In this document: positions 12,960-23,467 of the stretch, in pieces
Position numbering within the stretch: position 1 is the first letter of the stretch
Layout of the letters: the number at the start of each line of letters is the position of its first letter
Origin: Physcomitrium patens
Lineage: Eukaryota > Streptophyta > Bryopsida > Funariales > Funariaceae
Assembly: GCF_000002425.4 (NCBI RefSeq)
Contig: NC_037275.1
Span: forward strand, 8,251,777 to 8,315,776
Length of the DNA stretch: 64,000 nt
Direction of reading: 5' to 3'
The notes under the pieces: generated by a model
What the model was told of the DNA's origin: nothing
What the model saw: only the letters and a program-made list of their open reading frames with translations
Database searches by the model: none
Made by a program: the position numbers and the translations under genes

Positions 12960-13705
12960 TAAAAGCTAATGATTCTTTATCCAACCTTGGTTGATTGGAT
13001 GTGTTAATTGTGTGTAAAATTTTGTGTTAATCTAATAGTGAAATTGAGAGATATTTGGTTATTGATACAAGTAGATATCGAAAGTTGGTAATTTGAGGTT
13101 GGATAGGATTTCTATGATATCTAAAGATTTATTAATTGGAACAAAGTTAAATTTGGCATGGTCTTAGAAGACTTAAAGATCAAGTTACATACCAATTTTG
13201 AGCTAAAGTTAATAGTTAGAGAAGGAGAAATTGCTACTACAACATCTGTATCATCTTTTAAGTTAGTAGCTAAGGACATTAGTGTGGTTTTTTGGACGTT
13301 TTTTCACAATCTATAAGTTGGATTAGATTGAATATTTTTTAATCATATAGAAGACTTACAATGATATTTGTGTGAAATTTTTTGTTTCAAATGGATGGTC
13401 AATTTAGAAGTTATAGCTTACTAAAACTCATAGATTAGAATTAGGACTTACAAAGAGAAATTAAAATTGATTAATTATGAAAGTAATGAAGCCATTGGAA
13501 TTTGTGTATGATTGAAGTTACTAAAATGAATATATTTGAGTACTTTGTATTGGCTTTAAGTACTTTTGAATTGAAATTTGAATTGTATTATTTTTATATG
13601 AGTGAAATCTATTAAGATTTCTTGGATACTTATAAAATATAACTTCACTTTCTATAGTCAAGTGTGTAGTGTATTTTCAAATAAGACAACACATAATTTC
13701 ACATT
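12960..13705 (+). repeat. Relic LTR of the X family
   Basis: This block lines up with the inner part of the X2 LTRs (31530-32122 and 46650-47358). Shared landmarks in order include GTGTTAATCT, TTTCTATGATATCTAAAGAT, CAATCTATAAGTTGGATTAGATTG, GGATGGTCAATTTAGAAGTTATAGCTT, and a terminal part resembling TCTCAAGTAAGATAGCACATAATA. It is much more diverged than the two X2 LTRs are from each other. It lacks the poly-T and gag-like segments that occupy the 5' two-thirds of the X2 LTRs. Confidence 0.5.
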
Positions 13706-14030
13706 ACAAGATTAAATGAATAAAAAGCTTGCATAAATTATTTATTTTATACAAATTGAAGACAACCATGATCTGAAATAAAATAAAAACTTTGAAGAAT
13801 TTTATTTAATTCTTTGAACATGTTAAGTTCCTAAAGTTAAAGAATTGATATAAATCTTGATGAACACTTATGTCACAAACCTACAAAAGCTTTGTAGTGG
13901 GTTGTTTTGCATAGTGAATATGCATTGAGTGTACAAGTAGTTTTGGTTGAGGCATATGACATGTGTCAATATATTACATAAATGAAATAAATAGTATAAG
14001 CAAATGAAACAAACAACTTGTTGTCATGGA
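13706..14030. repeat. Dispersed repeat Z, uninterrupted copy
   Basis: This sequence recurs at 30165-30406 and continues at 47361-47440. Shared strings include AAGCTTGCAT, ACAAATTGAAGA, CCATGATCT and TTGAGGCA, then CATGTGTCAAT and AATAGTATAAG. In the second copy element X2 has been inserted after TTGAGGCA. This copy is therefore the empty-site reference for the X2 insertion. Its nature is unknown. Both copies directly follow LTR-like DNA, so Z might be an internal leader of a non-autonomous LTR element. Confidence 0.55.
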
Positions 14031-14773
14031 CATATATTTATTGTAATTATTACCTAAGTAATATGAATTGGTAGAAGTAATTAAAAGTAGATTAATTTCA
14101 TAATATCTACTAACAAAGTTCTTTAGAAGCTTCATAGATATTTTTTTGACTTTATATATGTTTATAATTGATTGATAGGTTAGAAACTTGGTCAACAAGT
14201 TAACTACATACTACACATATTGGTAGTTTGTGAAATAAGCTAATTATATGGCATCCATATAAAAAACCTTGCCTTGCAAGTTAAGATACGTGTTTTGCAA
14301 AGTCAGCCTATTTTGGAGGTCCTATAGAATGTCACCACATAACTCTTATATAGATAATATATATAGAAGCAAAAATAAAGCCTTCTTCACTTTTATCAAC
14401 TTCTTTTCTTTTTAGTCTAGTTTCAAGAGTCTCTTGTTTTCTTATTTTTTGGCAATAAATATTTTAGTTTTTTTTTAATATATATATTTTCTTTAAAAAA
14501 GTCTCACTTATTTATTTGCTTTCATTAAGTTTTTATCCTTCATAGATTGACAAGAATATATTTATAATATTAGAAATTTATCTTTCTTTTTTTTTTATTA
14601 GGAGTAAATTATTCATTTTTTTATAAGACATAAGTATATTAGAAGTTGTGGATTATCTTCTTCTAAACTAGCATATTTTTTAATATATTCTTTATTCTTA
14701 AATTCTTTTTTTAACTTATCTTGAATGATATTAGATATTTCTTTTATGTATTATTATAATAGAGCTTATCAAA
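14031..14773. other. Non-coding stretch before chromovirus B
   Basis: No gene seen. It probably holds the 5' LTR or leader of chromovirus B, because the B gag starts just to the right, but without a matching 3' copy I cannot set LTR limits. T-rich tracts and TATATATAT (14481-14489) are present. Confidence 0.35.
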
Positions 14774-17566
14774 ATGAAGAGTGCAATGGCACAAATGTAA
14801 GAATAATTGAAAGAATTAATACTTGTAATATATTAACTTAATTTAATACCACAAGAAGGAATAAGAATGAAAAAAAGTAAAAATATAGAGATGACTGGAA
14901 CTACTTTATTATCTACACCAAATCATATCTCTTCTCCTATAGTAAAATACCATTTAAATACTAAAATACTAAGAATTGCTTTATTTGAAAAATATGATAG
15001 TATAAGATGAAAGTTTCAAAGATTCATGAATCAAGTACAACTAGCAATTGAACTTCAATTCCAAATCTATCCAATTCTAGAATCTCAACTCAAATTTATT
15101 GAAACACTACTTTTCAATTATATATTATCATGATTTTTATCTTTCTTTGAACGATGTGATTCAATATTCGATAATTTAGAAGCTTTCTTTGTAGATTTTA
15201 GATCTATGTATAGAAAATATGATGCAATTTGTATTGCAACAAATAAGATCCATAATTTACAACAAAATAATTAATTTATAACATTATATGCTTCACAATT
15301 TAAACAACTTGTAATTAATATCAAATAAGATGATATTGCACTTATTAGCCAATGTCTTAATAAACTATAATATAAGTTAAAAAAATTAATACTCAATTTA
15401 CTTGATCTTTAAATATTGAATTAAGTAATTGATTTTGTAATAAAATATGATAATTAACTTTTTGAATTTTTATTTGAAAATTTTATAAGTAGGCTTTAAT
15501 AATATTATAATTTAATGGAAATACCAAATTTTTTTCAATATAGACCTTTCAAAGTAGATGATATGTAAATTTATGAAATATGTTTCAAATCTCTTACTAA
15601 GCAAGAAAAGACTTGTTGTAATCAAAAAAGATTTTATTTATACTATAGAGAATCAAAGCACTCTACTTAACATTAACCAAAGAAGCAATGCAATCATAAA
15701 ATGAGAAGTAAAACTATCAAAGAAGATAATATGTAAGAAAATAAGTTTGTGCAACTACAATAGGAATTGTGCAATTTGAACCTTATACAATACCTAATTA
15801 AGGTCTTATTTTTTGTTTTGAATTCTCTCTTTATTTTACAATAGATGTTAGTCTAGGACCTAAACATTACAAAGCCTCTTCTTTGCTAGATTTAGGAGCC
15901 TCAATTTATTTTTAAATAAAGAATTTGTTAAAAGACATAACATATATTTAATAAAAAAAATAAAATTTGTTCATGTAGAAGTTATAGATGGTCGTCTCTT
16001 GTCCTTTGGAGACATTATTCATAAAAAAAATCTTTTAGAAATTATAACTAATAGTCATAGTAATTTTGTGGTATTTAATACTATTAGATTTTTTTCTAAT
16101 TTAGTTGCTTTAGATTTATTGTGATTAAAAAAGTACAATCTTTGAATAGATTAGATTTTTAATAATCTTAATTTTTTTGAAAGTATAATTAAGAGTGTAA
16201 TTAATTAGGTAAAAAGTCATAAATCTAATACAACCAAACTTATTTTTGTAGGTGTGATAAATTTCTTACATATTGCAAAAAAAAGATTACCTTATGTTAT
16301 TTTTGCCAGATGTATTTTTAATGGTAAAAAGACTTCAAATGATATTTTTAGCCAATATTAAGATTTTTAAGATGTATTTGAAAAGAAAAATGTACATACT
16401 CTTCCAAAATATTATTCCTATGATTGTTCAACTGACCTATAAGAAGAATTCAACCACTATTTGGATCAATCTATAATTTATCATAAAATGAGTTGGTTGA
16501 ATTTAAAAAGTATATTGAAAAAAATCTAGCTAAGAACTTAATATGCCATTTCAAATCTCTAGTAGGAGCTTCAATTTTATTTGTAAAGAAAAAAGATGGA
16601 TCATTAAGAATGTACATCAATTATTGAAGACTCAACAACATCACCATTAAGAACAAGTACCTACTACCTTTGATATTTGGATTTTTTAACTAGTTAAATC
16701 AAGCTAAGATCTATTCAAAAATAGACCTACAATGAGCATAAAATTTGATACATATCAAAGATAGAGATGAAAAAAAGATTGCATTTTGAATTAAGTATGG
16801 ATATTTTGAATATAATATTACAATTTGGACTTATAAATATACAAGTAGCTTTTCAACATTTAATAAATGATGTCTTTTGAAAGTTTTTAGATAATTTTAT
16901 TATTTATTATCTAGAAAATATTTTATTCTATTTTAAGAATATAAAAGAATATAAATTTTATATTTGTCATGTATTACAAAAACTAAGAGATGAGAGATTC
17001 TATGCCACGATAGAAAATTATATATTTCATACTACTCAAGTTAACTTCTTAAGATACATAATTTCAAATGATAGACTTATGATAGATCCTAAGAAAGTTA
17101 AAGCTATTATGGATTGCAAGATCTTCAAAATGATAAGACATGTTCAATGTTTTTTGGAATTTGTCAATTACTATTGAATCTTCATCAAAGACTTCCTTTA
17201 AATTGCAGCTCCACTTACATATTTGACTTATAAAGACAAACTTCAATGAAATCAAGAAACAAAAGTAGCATTTGAAGCTTTTAAGATAGTCTTTATTTTT
17301 ACACCAATCTTATATCTTGTCAACTTTTTTAAGCCATTTTTTATGGTAACAAACATATCAGACTTTACTTTAGATACTATATTGTAATAAATGGAAAAAA
17401 ATAATAAACTTCATCCAATAGCTTTTCATTCCAAAAAAATTTCAACAATAGAAATCAACTATGAGATCCACAACAAAAAACTTCTTGCAATTGTGGATTT
17501 GTTTCAAGAATGGCACTATTATCTAGAAGGTACTTTTAATCCAATTATTGTATATATAGATCATAA
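14774..17566 (+). pseudogene. Chromovirus B, left half: gag, protease, RT and first part of RNase H
   Basis: Plus-strand relic whose pieces match element A in order. Gag: LFEKYDS near 14990 and FFERCDSIFDNLEAFF near 15145, followed by a wrecked zinc knuckle (FYLYYRESKHST near 15633). Protease: LLDLGAS near 15880, where Ser or Thr would follow the Asp. RT: YSYDCSTDL near 16410, FVKKKDGSL near 16582, and a catalytic box reading YLEN near 16910, so both Asp residues are lost. RNase H: a clean 17391-17566 frame (HPIAFHSKKIS, EINYEIHNKKLL) ending VYIDH. Many stops look like CGA-to-TGA or TGG-to-TAG changes. The frame stops exactly where element A is inserted and resumes at 23752. Confidence 0.75.
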
Positions 17567-17987
17567 TGTCACGGACACAGAATATAGACTTGATATCTAC
17601 CAAGAAGTTCAAGAAGAACTGGTAAGAACTAGATTAATGAGATGAATACAAGAACAACACTAGAGAGGTGAGCTAGAGCTCCAAGAGATGTGTTGTCGAG
17701 ATTGAAGAACTCTTCAGCCTCGATCCCAATATATACTCCTATTTAGGAAGCTTCTCAAGCAACTTCTACTAACTAGGAAGCTTCTAGAAGGTTCCAGAGA
17801 CTTGCTTCTAGAAGGTTCTAGAAACTTATCTCTAAAAGGTTCTAAAGACTATGTCCCTAACATCTTCTACCAACTAAGAAGCTTCTAGAAGGTTTCAGAG
17901 ACTTGCTTCTAGAAGGTTCTAGAAGCTTGTCTCTAGAAGGTTCTAGAAACTTATTTGTAGAAGGTTCTAAGGACTATGTCCCTAAAA
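17567..17987 (-). repeat. 3' LTR of chromovirus A
   Basis: 421 bp, nearly identical to the right LTR apart from scattered transitions and one missing 24-bp unit. Heat-shock-type runs are at 17777-17794, 17806-17823, 17878-17890, 17907-17924 and 17936-17948. The outer end is TGTCACGG. The inner end reads CCTAAAA where the other LTR has CCTAACA. Confidence 0.92.
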
Positions 17988-18001
17988 TCACCCCCTCCTT
18001 T
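17988..18001 (-). other. Polypurine tract of chromovirus A
   Basis: Read on the minus strand this is AAAGGAGGGGGTGA, directly before the 3' LTR. That is the position and composition expected for the primer of plus-strand DNA synthesis. Confidence 0.8.
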
Positions 18002-18037
18002 AGCTTCGAGGTCTCTAAGAAGCAATGTTGTTGTCAA

Positions 18038-18391
18038 TCAGTACCAACGCAAGAAAATGAAGATCTGTCGCATAACGTCTGCTATGAACTCCAATTGTTG
18101 TTCACGAGGTAAGTGGTTCATCGGCCCTTGAAGCCAACGGTAGTGGCCCACTCCTTCAATTTCTGACCAAGCATGAACTTCCGTGTCTTCATTGTAAAAT
18201 TGTCCTGCAAATATGCCTTCTGGTTGACCATCGTAAGCAGGCTCGGACTCAAATACAATCACCAGTGATCGGTTACTTGGTATCCTCCGTCATTGTCGTG
18301 GTGCAGGTGGTTCTTCATCTCGGGGTCGCCTTCGTGAACTAGTTGGTTGAGATAATCTGATTGGCATAGTATCTATCTCTTGGCTATCCAT
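18038..18391 (-). pseudogene. Extra ORF downstream of pol in chromovirus A
   Basis: An ATG at 18391-18389 opens a 117-codon frame with a single internal TGA at codon 34 (18292-18290, consistent with CGA to TGA). The N-terminal part is Arg/Pro-rich (SSRRRPRDEEPPAPRQ). The C-terminal part is acidic and aromatic (YDGQPEGIFAGQFYNEDTE, then VHAWSEIEGVGHYRWLQG) and ends at 18038. It starts about 130 bp after the pol stop and ends 36 bp before the polypurine tract, a place where standard chromoviruses have no gene. It has no membrane segment or signal peptide, so it is not env-like. Function unknown; a captured host sequence is possible. Confidence 0.6.
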
Positions 18392-18522
18392 ATCAGAAGA
18401 CCAAACTATGGCTATTGAAAAAATTCTATTTTATCTTGGAGAAAATAACTACATCAACTATGAATTTTGGTGGTGCTCTCTCTCTTTCTTATATTCTTAG
18501 ATGAGCAAGCTTTAGAAAGAAG

Positions 18523-21500
18523 CTATTGTCGAACCGGCTTAGGTTTATGAGGATGTTGTTGATGAAACTCTTGTACCTTTTGCGGCGCATTGGTGAGATT
18601 TTCAGGTGGCTCCCACGTTCGCTCATTAATGTCGTAGCGGCACCAATGAACAAGATACTCCAACTTGCCCCACCTTTGCTGAGAATCTAGCACCTTTTCA
18701 ACCTCGTATACCTCGTAGTTCTCGATCTCAATACTAGGTGGCGGACATTGCACTCTTCCAGGAAAAGATGACTCTCGATAAGACTCCAATAAAGAAACAT
18801 GAAAGACTGGATGTATCTTCATAGAAGCCGGTAATTCCAAACGGTATGCCACTGGATTGATTTGCTTTTGGATGATAAATGGTCCCAATCTTCGATAGTC
18901 CAACTTATCACATGGTCGCTTGGTCTTGATATTCCGTCGAAGAAGCCATGCTTTATCTCCAATTTTGAAAGTAGGTGCTTGATTCCGAAATCTATTTGCA
19001 GACGCCTTGTAGGATTCTTGAGCGGATTGTAATTGAAGCTTCAACGTATTTTGAAGCTCTAATAGTTGTTTCGCAAATCCTTCAGCTGTTGGATTGTTAT
19101 TTGTTGATGGACTCAATAAATCAAGCTTTGGATGATACCCATAGTTGGAAAAGAATGGTGTGTATTGAGTCGACTCATGGAGGGTGTTGTTATATGCAAA
19201 CTCGGCTAGCGGCAGATATGTGGTCCAATCGTCTTGCTGATAGTTGATGCTGCATTGTAAGTATTTTTCCAAGACTTGGTTCATCCGTTCCGTTTGATCG
19301 TCAGTTTGAGGATGAAAAGTCGAAGAAAGCTTGATATCCACCTTCAGTATCTCAAAGAGAGATCTCCAAAACTTTGATATGAACTGGGTTCCTCGATCTG
19401 ATATGATATCATCTGGTAGTCCATGATATCGATACACATTATCAAGAAAGAGCCTTGCTGTGACTTCACTAGACGATGTCTTCTTGCAAGGGACAAAGTG
19501 TGTCATTTTTGTAAGCCGATCTACCACGACAAAGATGCTGTCAAATGAGTTTGATGATGGCAGGTCCGTGATGAAGTCCATGGAAATTGAAGACCATGGT
19601 CGATGTGGAATCGGCAATGGCTGTAGGAGTCCATAAGGGCGATGCCGAGGATTCTTGGATCTTGAACAGATGTCGCAAGAGAGGACAAAATCTTTCACAT
19701 CCTTCCACATTTGGGGCCACCAAAAATCTCGAGAAATAAGCTCCAAGGTCTTGTTGAATCCAAAATGTCCCGCAGCTGGAAAATCGTGGCGAGATTGAAG
19801 AACTTGGAGTCGTGCTGGTCCTTTTGGGATATATAACTGCTCTTCAAAGTATAAAAGATCTCTCTCCACCTTGAACTTGTCGTCATTGGCACGCTGCTTA
19901 ATATCAATGGCTACTGAATCTTCAATGGTTACGGCACGTACCTGATTCAGGAAGTCAGCATCAATTGACATAATAGTAGTGCAAAGCTGAAATTGCTCTG
20001 GCTTCAACAATGTCGTACATTGTTGATCAAACGCTGCTTCTCTAGCCTTTGGTACAAGATACGATCTCCTCGATAAGGCATCAGATAGTCCTTGCTGTTT
20101 TCCAGGTTGATAAGTGATAATAAAATCGAACCTAGATAGCAACATACTCCACCGAGCTTGACATCGATTTAGAACTCGAGCCGACATGAAATACTCCAAA
20201 TTCTTGTGATCTGAGTATACGGTCACTAGATGTGCAACTCTTTCAAGAAAGTGACGCCATTCTTGGAAAGAATCCACTATAGTAAGAAGTTCCTTATCGT
20301 GGATCTCATAATTGATTTCAGCAGCAAAGAACTTTCGAGAATAGAATGCAACCAGATGGAGCTTCTTATCTTCTCCCATTTGTGAAAGTACAGCTCCCAA
20401 AGCAAAATCTGAAGCATCAGTTTCTAAATAGAAGGCCTTTGTAAAGTCTGGATGTATCAAGATTGGAGCCGTAGTAAATGCGGTCTTCAGGTTTTGAAAC
20501 GCCTTCTCTGCTAGAGGTCCCCATTCCAGCTTATCCTTGCATGTCAACCGAGTGAGAGGAGCAGCAACTTGAGAGTAATTCTTGATAAAGATCCGATGGC
20601 AGTTGGCAAAACCAAGAAAGCATTGTACATCTCTAACCGTCTTCGGAACCTCCCAAGACACAATTGCTTCCATCTTCTTGGGGTCCATCTTCAAGCCTTC
20701 CGTAGTCGCAACGAACCCCAGAAACTCCATCTCTATTTGGTGAAATAAACACTTCTCCAACTTGGCATATAGTCCTTGCTCACGTAGTTTCTCCAATACC
20801 AAATCAACGTGTTTTTCATGCACTTCTTCATTTTTGGAGAATATCAAAATATCATCCAAATAGATGACAACAAAATCATCAAGGTACTCTCGGAAAATGT
20901 CATTCATCATATGTTGAAAGACCGCTGGAGCATTGGTAAGACCAAAGGGCATGACATTATATTCAAAATGGCCATACCTTGTATGGAACGCTATCTTCCA
21001 CTCATTTCCTTCCTTGATTCGTACGAGGTTATAAGCTCCTCTTAGATCAATTTTTGTAAAGATCCTTGCACGTCCAAGTTGTTCTAAGAGACCAAAAATC
21101 AAGGGTAACGGGTAACGATTCTTCTTTGTTACCTTGTTGAGGCCTCGATAGTCCACGCACATCTGCAAAGAGCCATTTTTCTTCTTCACAAATAAGATGG
21201 GTGCTTTAGCTGACGATTTTGAATGACGGATGAAGTTCTTGGCTAGATTCTCGTTGATGTACTTCCGCAACTCCGCCAACTCTATCTGCCATAGATTGTA
21301 GATTGGACCAAAAGGCGGTTGTGCTCTTTTCTGTAAGTCTATGGCGCAATCATATGGTCTGTGTTCTTGTAGCATGTCGGCACTTTTCTTTTGAAACAGG
21401 TCTTTAAAATCCTTATATTGCTCTGGTATACTTGCTGTCGAGATCTTCTCCCCGGTAGTTGGAGCCGCATAAATGACAAACGGTGTGCCTCCCTTGGACA

Positions 21501-21978
21501 ATCTTATAAATGCTCTTGCTCCAATAAATAAGGATTTTTCTATTTGGGATTTTCTACTAGGCTTGCTCTTGGGTGGTTTTGTCGAAAAGGTCATCTTCCG
21601 CAACTTCCAATCTATGAATGGGTTATACTTTTCCAACCAAGAAAGACCAAGAATAACAGGATTTGATGGGATTCTAATAATATTGAAAATAATATGACTA
21701 CTATGGTCCTTAAACGTCACTTCTATAGGTTCTGATTCATGGGTGACACTACCAGACAATAAAGGTCGTCCATCTATGACCTCAACGTGAACAGGTTTGG
21801 ATTTTTGTACTAAAGGGATCTTATGACGCTTTGCAAATTCTTCGTCTAAAAAACAAGCAAATGCTCCTAAATCTAATAATGCTAAGGTTCTCAGTTTTTG
21901 AGGGCCAATAAGTAAAGGGATTGTAAAACAAAGGCAGGTTGAGCGAAAAGAAAGGAACCTAGTTGTTGTTGCGATATT
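18523..21978 (-). CDS. pol: Chromovirus A Pol: protease, RT, RNase H, integrase, chromodomain
   Basis: The frame is open from just after a TGA (21981-21979) to the stop at 18523, 1151 codons with no break. Protease: ALLDLGA near residue 36, where Asp-Ser/Thr-Gly is expected. RT: MCVDYRGLN, MPFGLTNAP and the catalytic YLDD near residue 373. RNase H: ETDASDFALGAVLSQ and YSDHKNLEYF. Integrase: an HHCC zinc finger (HDFPAAGHFGFNK, then CDICSRSK), and a core with MDF, SDRG and TERMN whose second Asp and Glu are 35 residues apart, so the catalytic triad is intact. A GPF motif follows (RRLGPFII), and the protein ends with a chromodomain (YEVEKVLDS, YLVHWCRYD, TWEPPENL). The chromodomain normally directs integration to marked chromatin. 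Translation probably depends on gag, either by fusion or by recoding at the gag end near 22000. The protease change is the only obvious lesion. Confidence 0.93.
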   Translation of the reverse strand, partial: NIATTTRFLSFRSTCLCFTIPLLIGPQKLRTLALLDLGAFACFLDEEFAKRHKIPLVQKSKPVHVEVIDGRPLLSGSVTHESEPIEVTFKDHSSHIIFNIIRIPSNPVILGLSWLEKYNPFIDWKLRKMTFSTKPPKSKPSRKSQIEKSLFIGARAFIRLSKGGTPFVIYAAPTTGEKISTASIPEQYKDFKDLFQKKSADMLQEHRPYDCAIDLQKRAQPPFGPIYNLWQIELAELRKYINENLAKNFIRHSKSSAKAPILFVKKKNGSLQMCVDYRGLNKVTKKNRYPLPLIFGLLEQLGRARIFTKIDLRGAYNLVRIKEGNEWKIAFHTRYGHFEYNVMPFGLTNAPAVFQHMMNDIFREYLDDFVVIYLDDILIFSKNEEVHEKHVDLVLEKLREQGLYAKLEKCLFHQIEMEFLGFVATTEGLKMDPKKMEAIVSWEVPKTVRDVQCFLGFANCHRIFIKNYSQVAAPLTRLTCKDKLEWGPLAEKAFQNLKTAFTTAPILIHPDFTKAFYLETDASDFALGAVLSQMGEDKKLHLVAFYSRKFFAAEINYEIHDKELLTIVDSFQEWRHFLERVAHLVTVYSDHKNLEYFMSARVLNRCQARWSMLLSRFDFIITYQPGKQQGLSDALSRRSYLVPKAREAAFDQQCTTLLKPEQFQLCTTIMSIDADFLNQVRAVTIEDSVAIDIKQRANDDKFKVERDLLYFEEQLYIPKGPARLQVLQSRHDFPAAGHFGFNKTLELISRDFWWPQMWKDVKDFVLSCDICSRSKNPRHRPYGLLQPLPIPHRPWSSISMDFITDLPSSNSFDSIFVVVDRLTKMTHFVPCKKTSSSEVTARLFLDNVYRYHGLPDDIISDRGTQFISKFWRSLFEILKVDIKLSSTFHPQTDDQTERMNQVLEKYLQCSINYQQDDWTTYLPLAEFAYNNTLHESTQYTPFFSNYGYHPKLDLLSPSTNNNPTAEGFAKQLLELQNTLKLQLQSAQESYKASANRFRNQAPTFKIGDKAWLLRRNIKTKRPCDKLDYRRLGPFIIQKQINPVAYRLELPASMKIHPVFHVSLLESYRESSFPGRVQCPPPSIEIENYEVYEVEKVLDSQQRWGKLEYLVHWCRYDINERTWEPPENLTNAPQKVQEFHQQHPHKPKPVRQ

Positions 21979-22000
21979 TCACTGTCCAGCCGCACGGTTC

Positions 22001-23026
22001 CTATTGTGGCTAGGCATCCTCGTTTTCTTAAATAAACGCGCCCCTAGTCTTGATAATACGTCGATTTTGCTTCTTGGGGCAGTTTCCAACTTTGTGGCCT
22101 TCTTCACTGCAATACAAGCATAGACCTTCCTCCATACGCCACTTTTTTTCTTCTAGAATAAGAGATTTGACACGTACCGCATCAATTTGCATGTCTTCTA
22201 CCTCTGAATGTGAATTCATGCTACTTGCCGACATAGATGGGGTGTGGCAAACCGTATGTTGTCTTGAACGTTGGTCTTGGCGACGTTGGAATAGGCGATT
22301 ATCGCACTTCATAGCTTGGCTAATAGCTTCGTTGAGCGTTTGCGAATCAGGAAGAATTAACAGCAAATCCTTCACATCGTCCCTTAAACCCCAATAGGAT
22401 TGACTCATCAACGCTTCTTCGTTCCAATTGATGTCGCATGCTAATTGCCTGAAGTCCGATGCATAGACTGATGTAGAACGCATCCCTTGTCGTAGTGACC
22501 GGATCTTTGTTGTAGCCTATCGAATCTTGTCGTGTTCACCAAATGCTTTCGCAAATGCCTCCAAAAAGGTTTCAAAGTTGTTTAGTATGGACGATCGTTT
22601 CTCAAACAAAGGAGCAAACCATGATAGAGCTTGTCCTGTAAGTAAGATTCCAACAAGCCCAACACGTGACTCCTCCGTTGGATAGCGTTCGGGCTGTAAA
22701 ATTGTTATCAACCTGATTTGGTTGACGAATCCTCGAAACTTGGAACGTGTACCATCGAACTTGTCCGGAAGGCTAACTCGGGGTTCCTTATGTTGTAGAA
22801 CCAGCGGTGCTTGTCGAACTTGAGGCAAAGTTGCTTCTCCAAGTGTAGAAGTTTGAGGCTGGTGCAACCTAGATTGTGCCATCTCAGATGCTCCATCATT
22901 ATGAAGCCTTGCCACGACTCCTTCAATCTCTGCAGTTCTTTGCGATAACGTAGTGAGGGCATTCATGATAGCATCTAACTTGGACTCTGAACTTTCCGTC
23001 ATACTAATGTCTTGACCCCCGACCAT
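22001..23026 (-). pseudogene. gag: Chromovirus A gag with in-frame stops
   Basis: Starts at the ATG 23026-23024. The capsid-like region includes LPDKFDGTRSKFRGFVNQI and LSWFAPLFEKRSS. One TAG (22519-22517) interrupts the frame, which then continues unchanged through FRQLACDINW to a zinc knuckle CLYCSEEGHKVGNC (C-x2-C-x4-H-x4-C) near 22110. After it come TAA (22030-22028), TAG (22012-22010) and TAG (22003-22001) in the same frame. The three late stops fit single C-to-T changes of CAA or CAG codons. Without repair or readthrough this copy makes only a truncated Gag lacking the nucleic-acid-binding knuckle. Confidence 0.85.
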
Positions 23027-23069
23027 TCTAAGAGAAGGACAGAAATGACTCTACAAGAAGACAATATTG

Positions 23070-23276
23070 GTTTAGAGGAGGGTACTCCGCAACCTCTAAA
23101 ATGCCTTAAGAGCTTCAAGAAAAGGGGTAATCCACTCTTTCCAAGAAGAATAAGAGTCCAATATTGTAACAAAAGAAGTATCAGTTTAGAAGAGTGTAAT
23201 CCACAACCTCTAAAGTGCTAGTACACTTCCAAGCAGAGGGGTAATCCACACTCTAACAAAGAAGAAACTAGCTCTG
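23070..23276 (-). repeat. Tandem repeat in the leader of chromovirus A
   Basis: Two diverged copies of a unit of about 114 bp lie between the 5' LTR and gag. Each carries TTTAGA(G/A)GAG, an ACCTCTAAA(A/G)TGC block and GGGGTAATCCAC. The same unit, diverged, is seen at about 61265-61330 in the fragment inside element C. It is therefore a conserved leader feature of this lineage, possibly a packaging or translation signal; that role is speculation. Confidence 0.65.
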
Positions 23277-23295
23277 ATATCTGAGGTGAGTGAAG

Positions 23296-23304
23296 TCTCG
23301 ACAA
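23296..23304 (-). other. Candidate self-priming primer-binding site of chromovirus A
   Basis: TTGTCGAGA on the minus strand lies 2 nt inside the 5' LTR. It is exactly complementary to TCTCGACAA at 23441-23433 in the LTR, which sits where the transcript should begin, 34 nt after the start of a TATA box. This matches the Tf1/sushi scheme in which the RNA 5' end primes its own reverse transcription. A competing candidate is TATCAGAGC (read on the minus strand, ending at 23271), which resembles the initiator-Met tRNA site but lies about 26 nt from the LTR. Confidence 0.5.
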
Positions 23305-23467
23305 ACTGTCATGGATACAGAATACAGACTTGATATCTACCAAGAAGTTCAAGAAGAATTGGCAAGAACTAGATTAATCAGATGAATACAAGAACAACAC
23401 CAGAGAGGTGAGCTAGAGCTCCAAGAGATGTGTTGTCGAGATTGAAGAATTCTTCAGCCTCGATCCC

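Noticed and set aside
13974..14198. 74-codon minus-strand frame in repeat Z
   Set aside because: AT-rich chance frame; not conserved in the other Z copy.
17777..17948. Regular repeats in the A LTR considered as a CRISPR-like array
   Set aside because: Units are short, palindromic and without unique spacers, lie within a proven LTR, and the host is a eukaryote; heat-shock elements explain them.
18975..21045. Plus-strand frames within chromovirus A
   Set aside because: Antisense shadows of the intact minus-strand pol.
23271..23280. TATCAGAGC (read on the minus strand) as the initiator-Met tRNA primer site of chromovirus A
   Set aside because: It lies about 26 nt from an LTR edge that is fixed by a perfect target duplication, whereas primer sites normally abut the LTR. 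Kept only as the rival hypothesis to self-priming.
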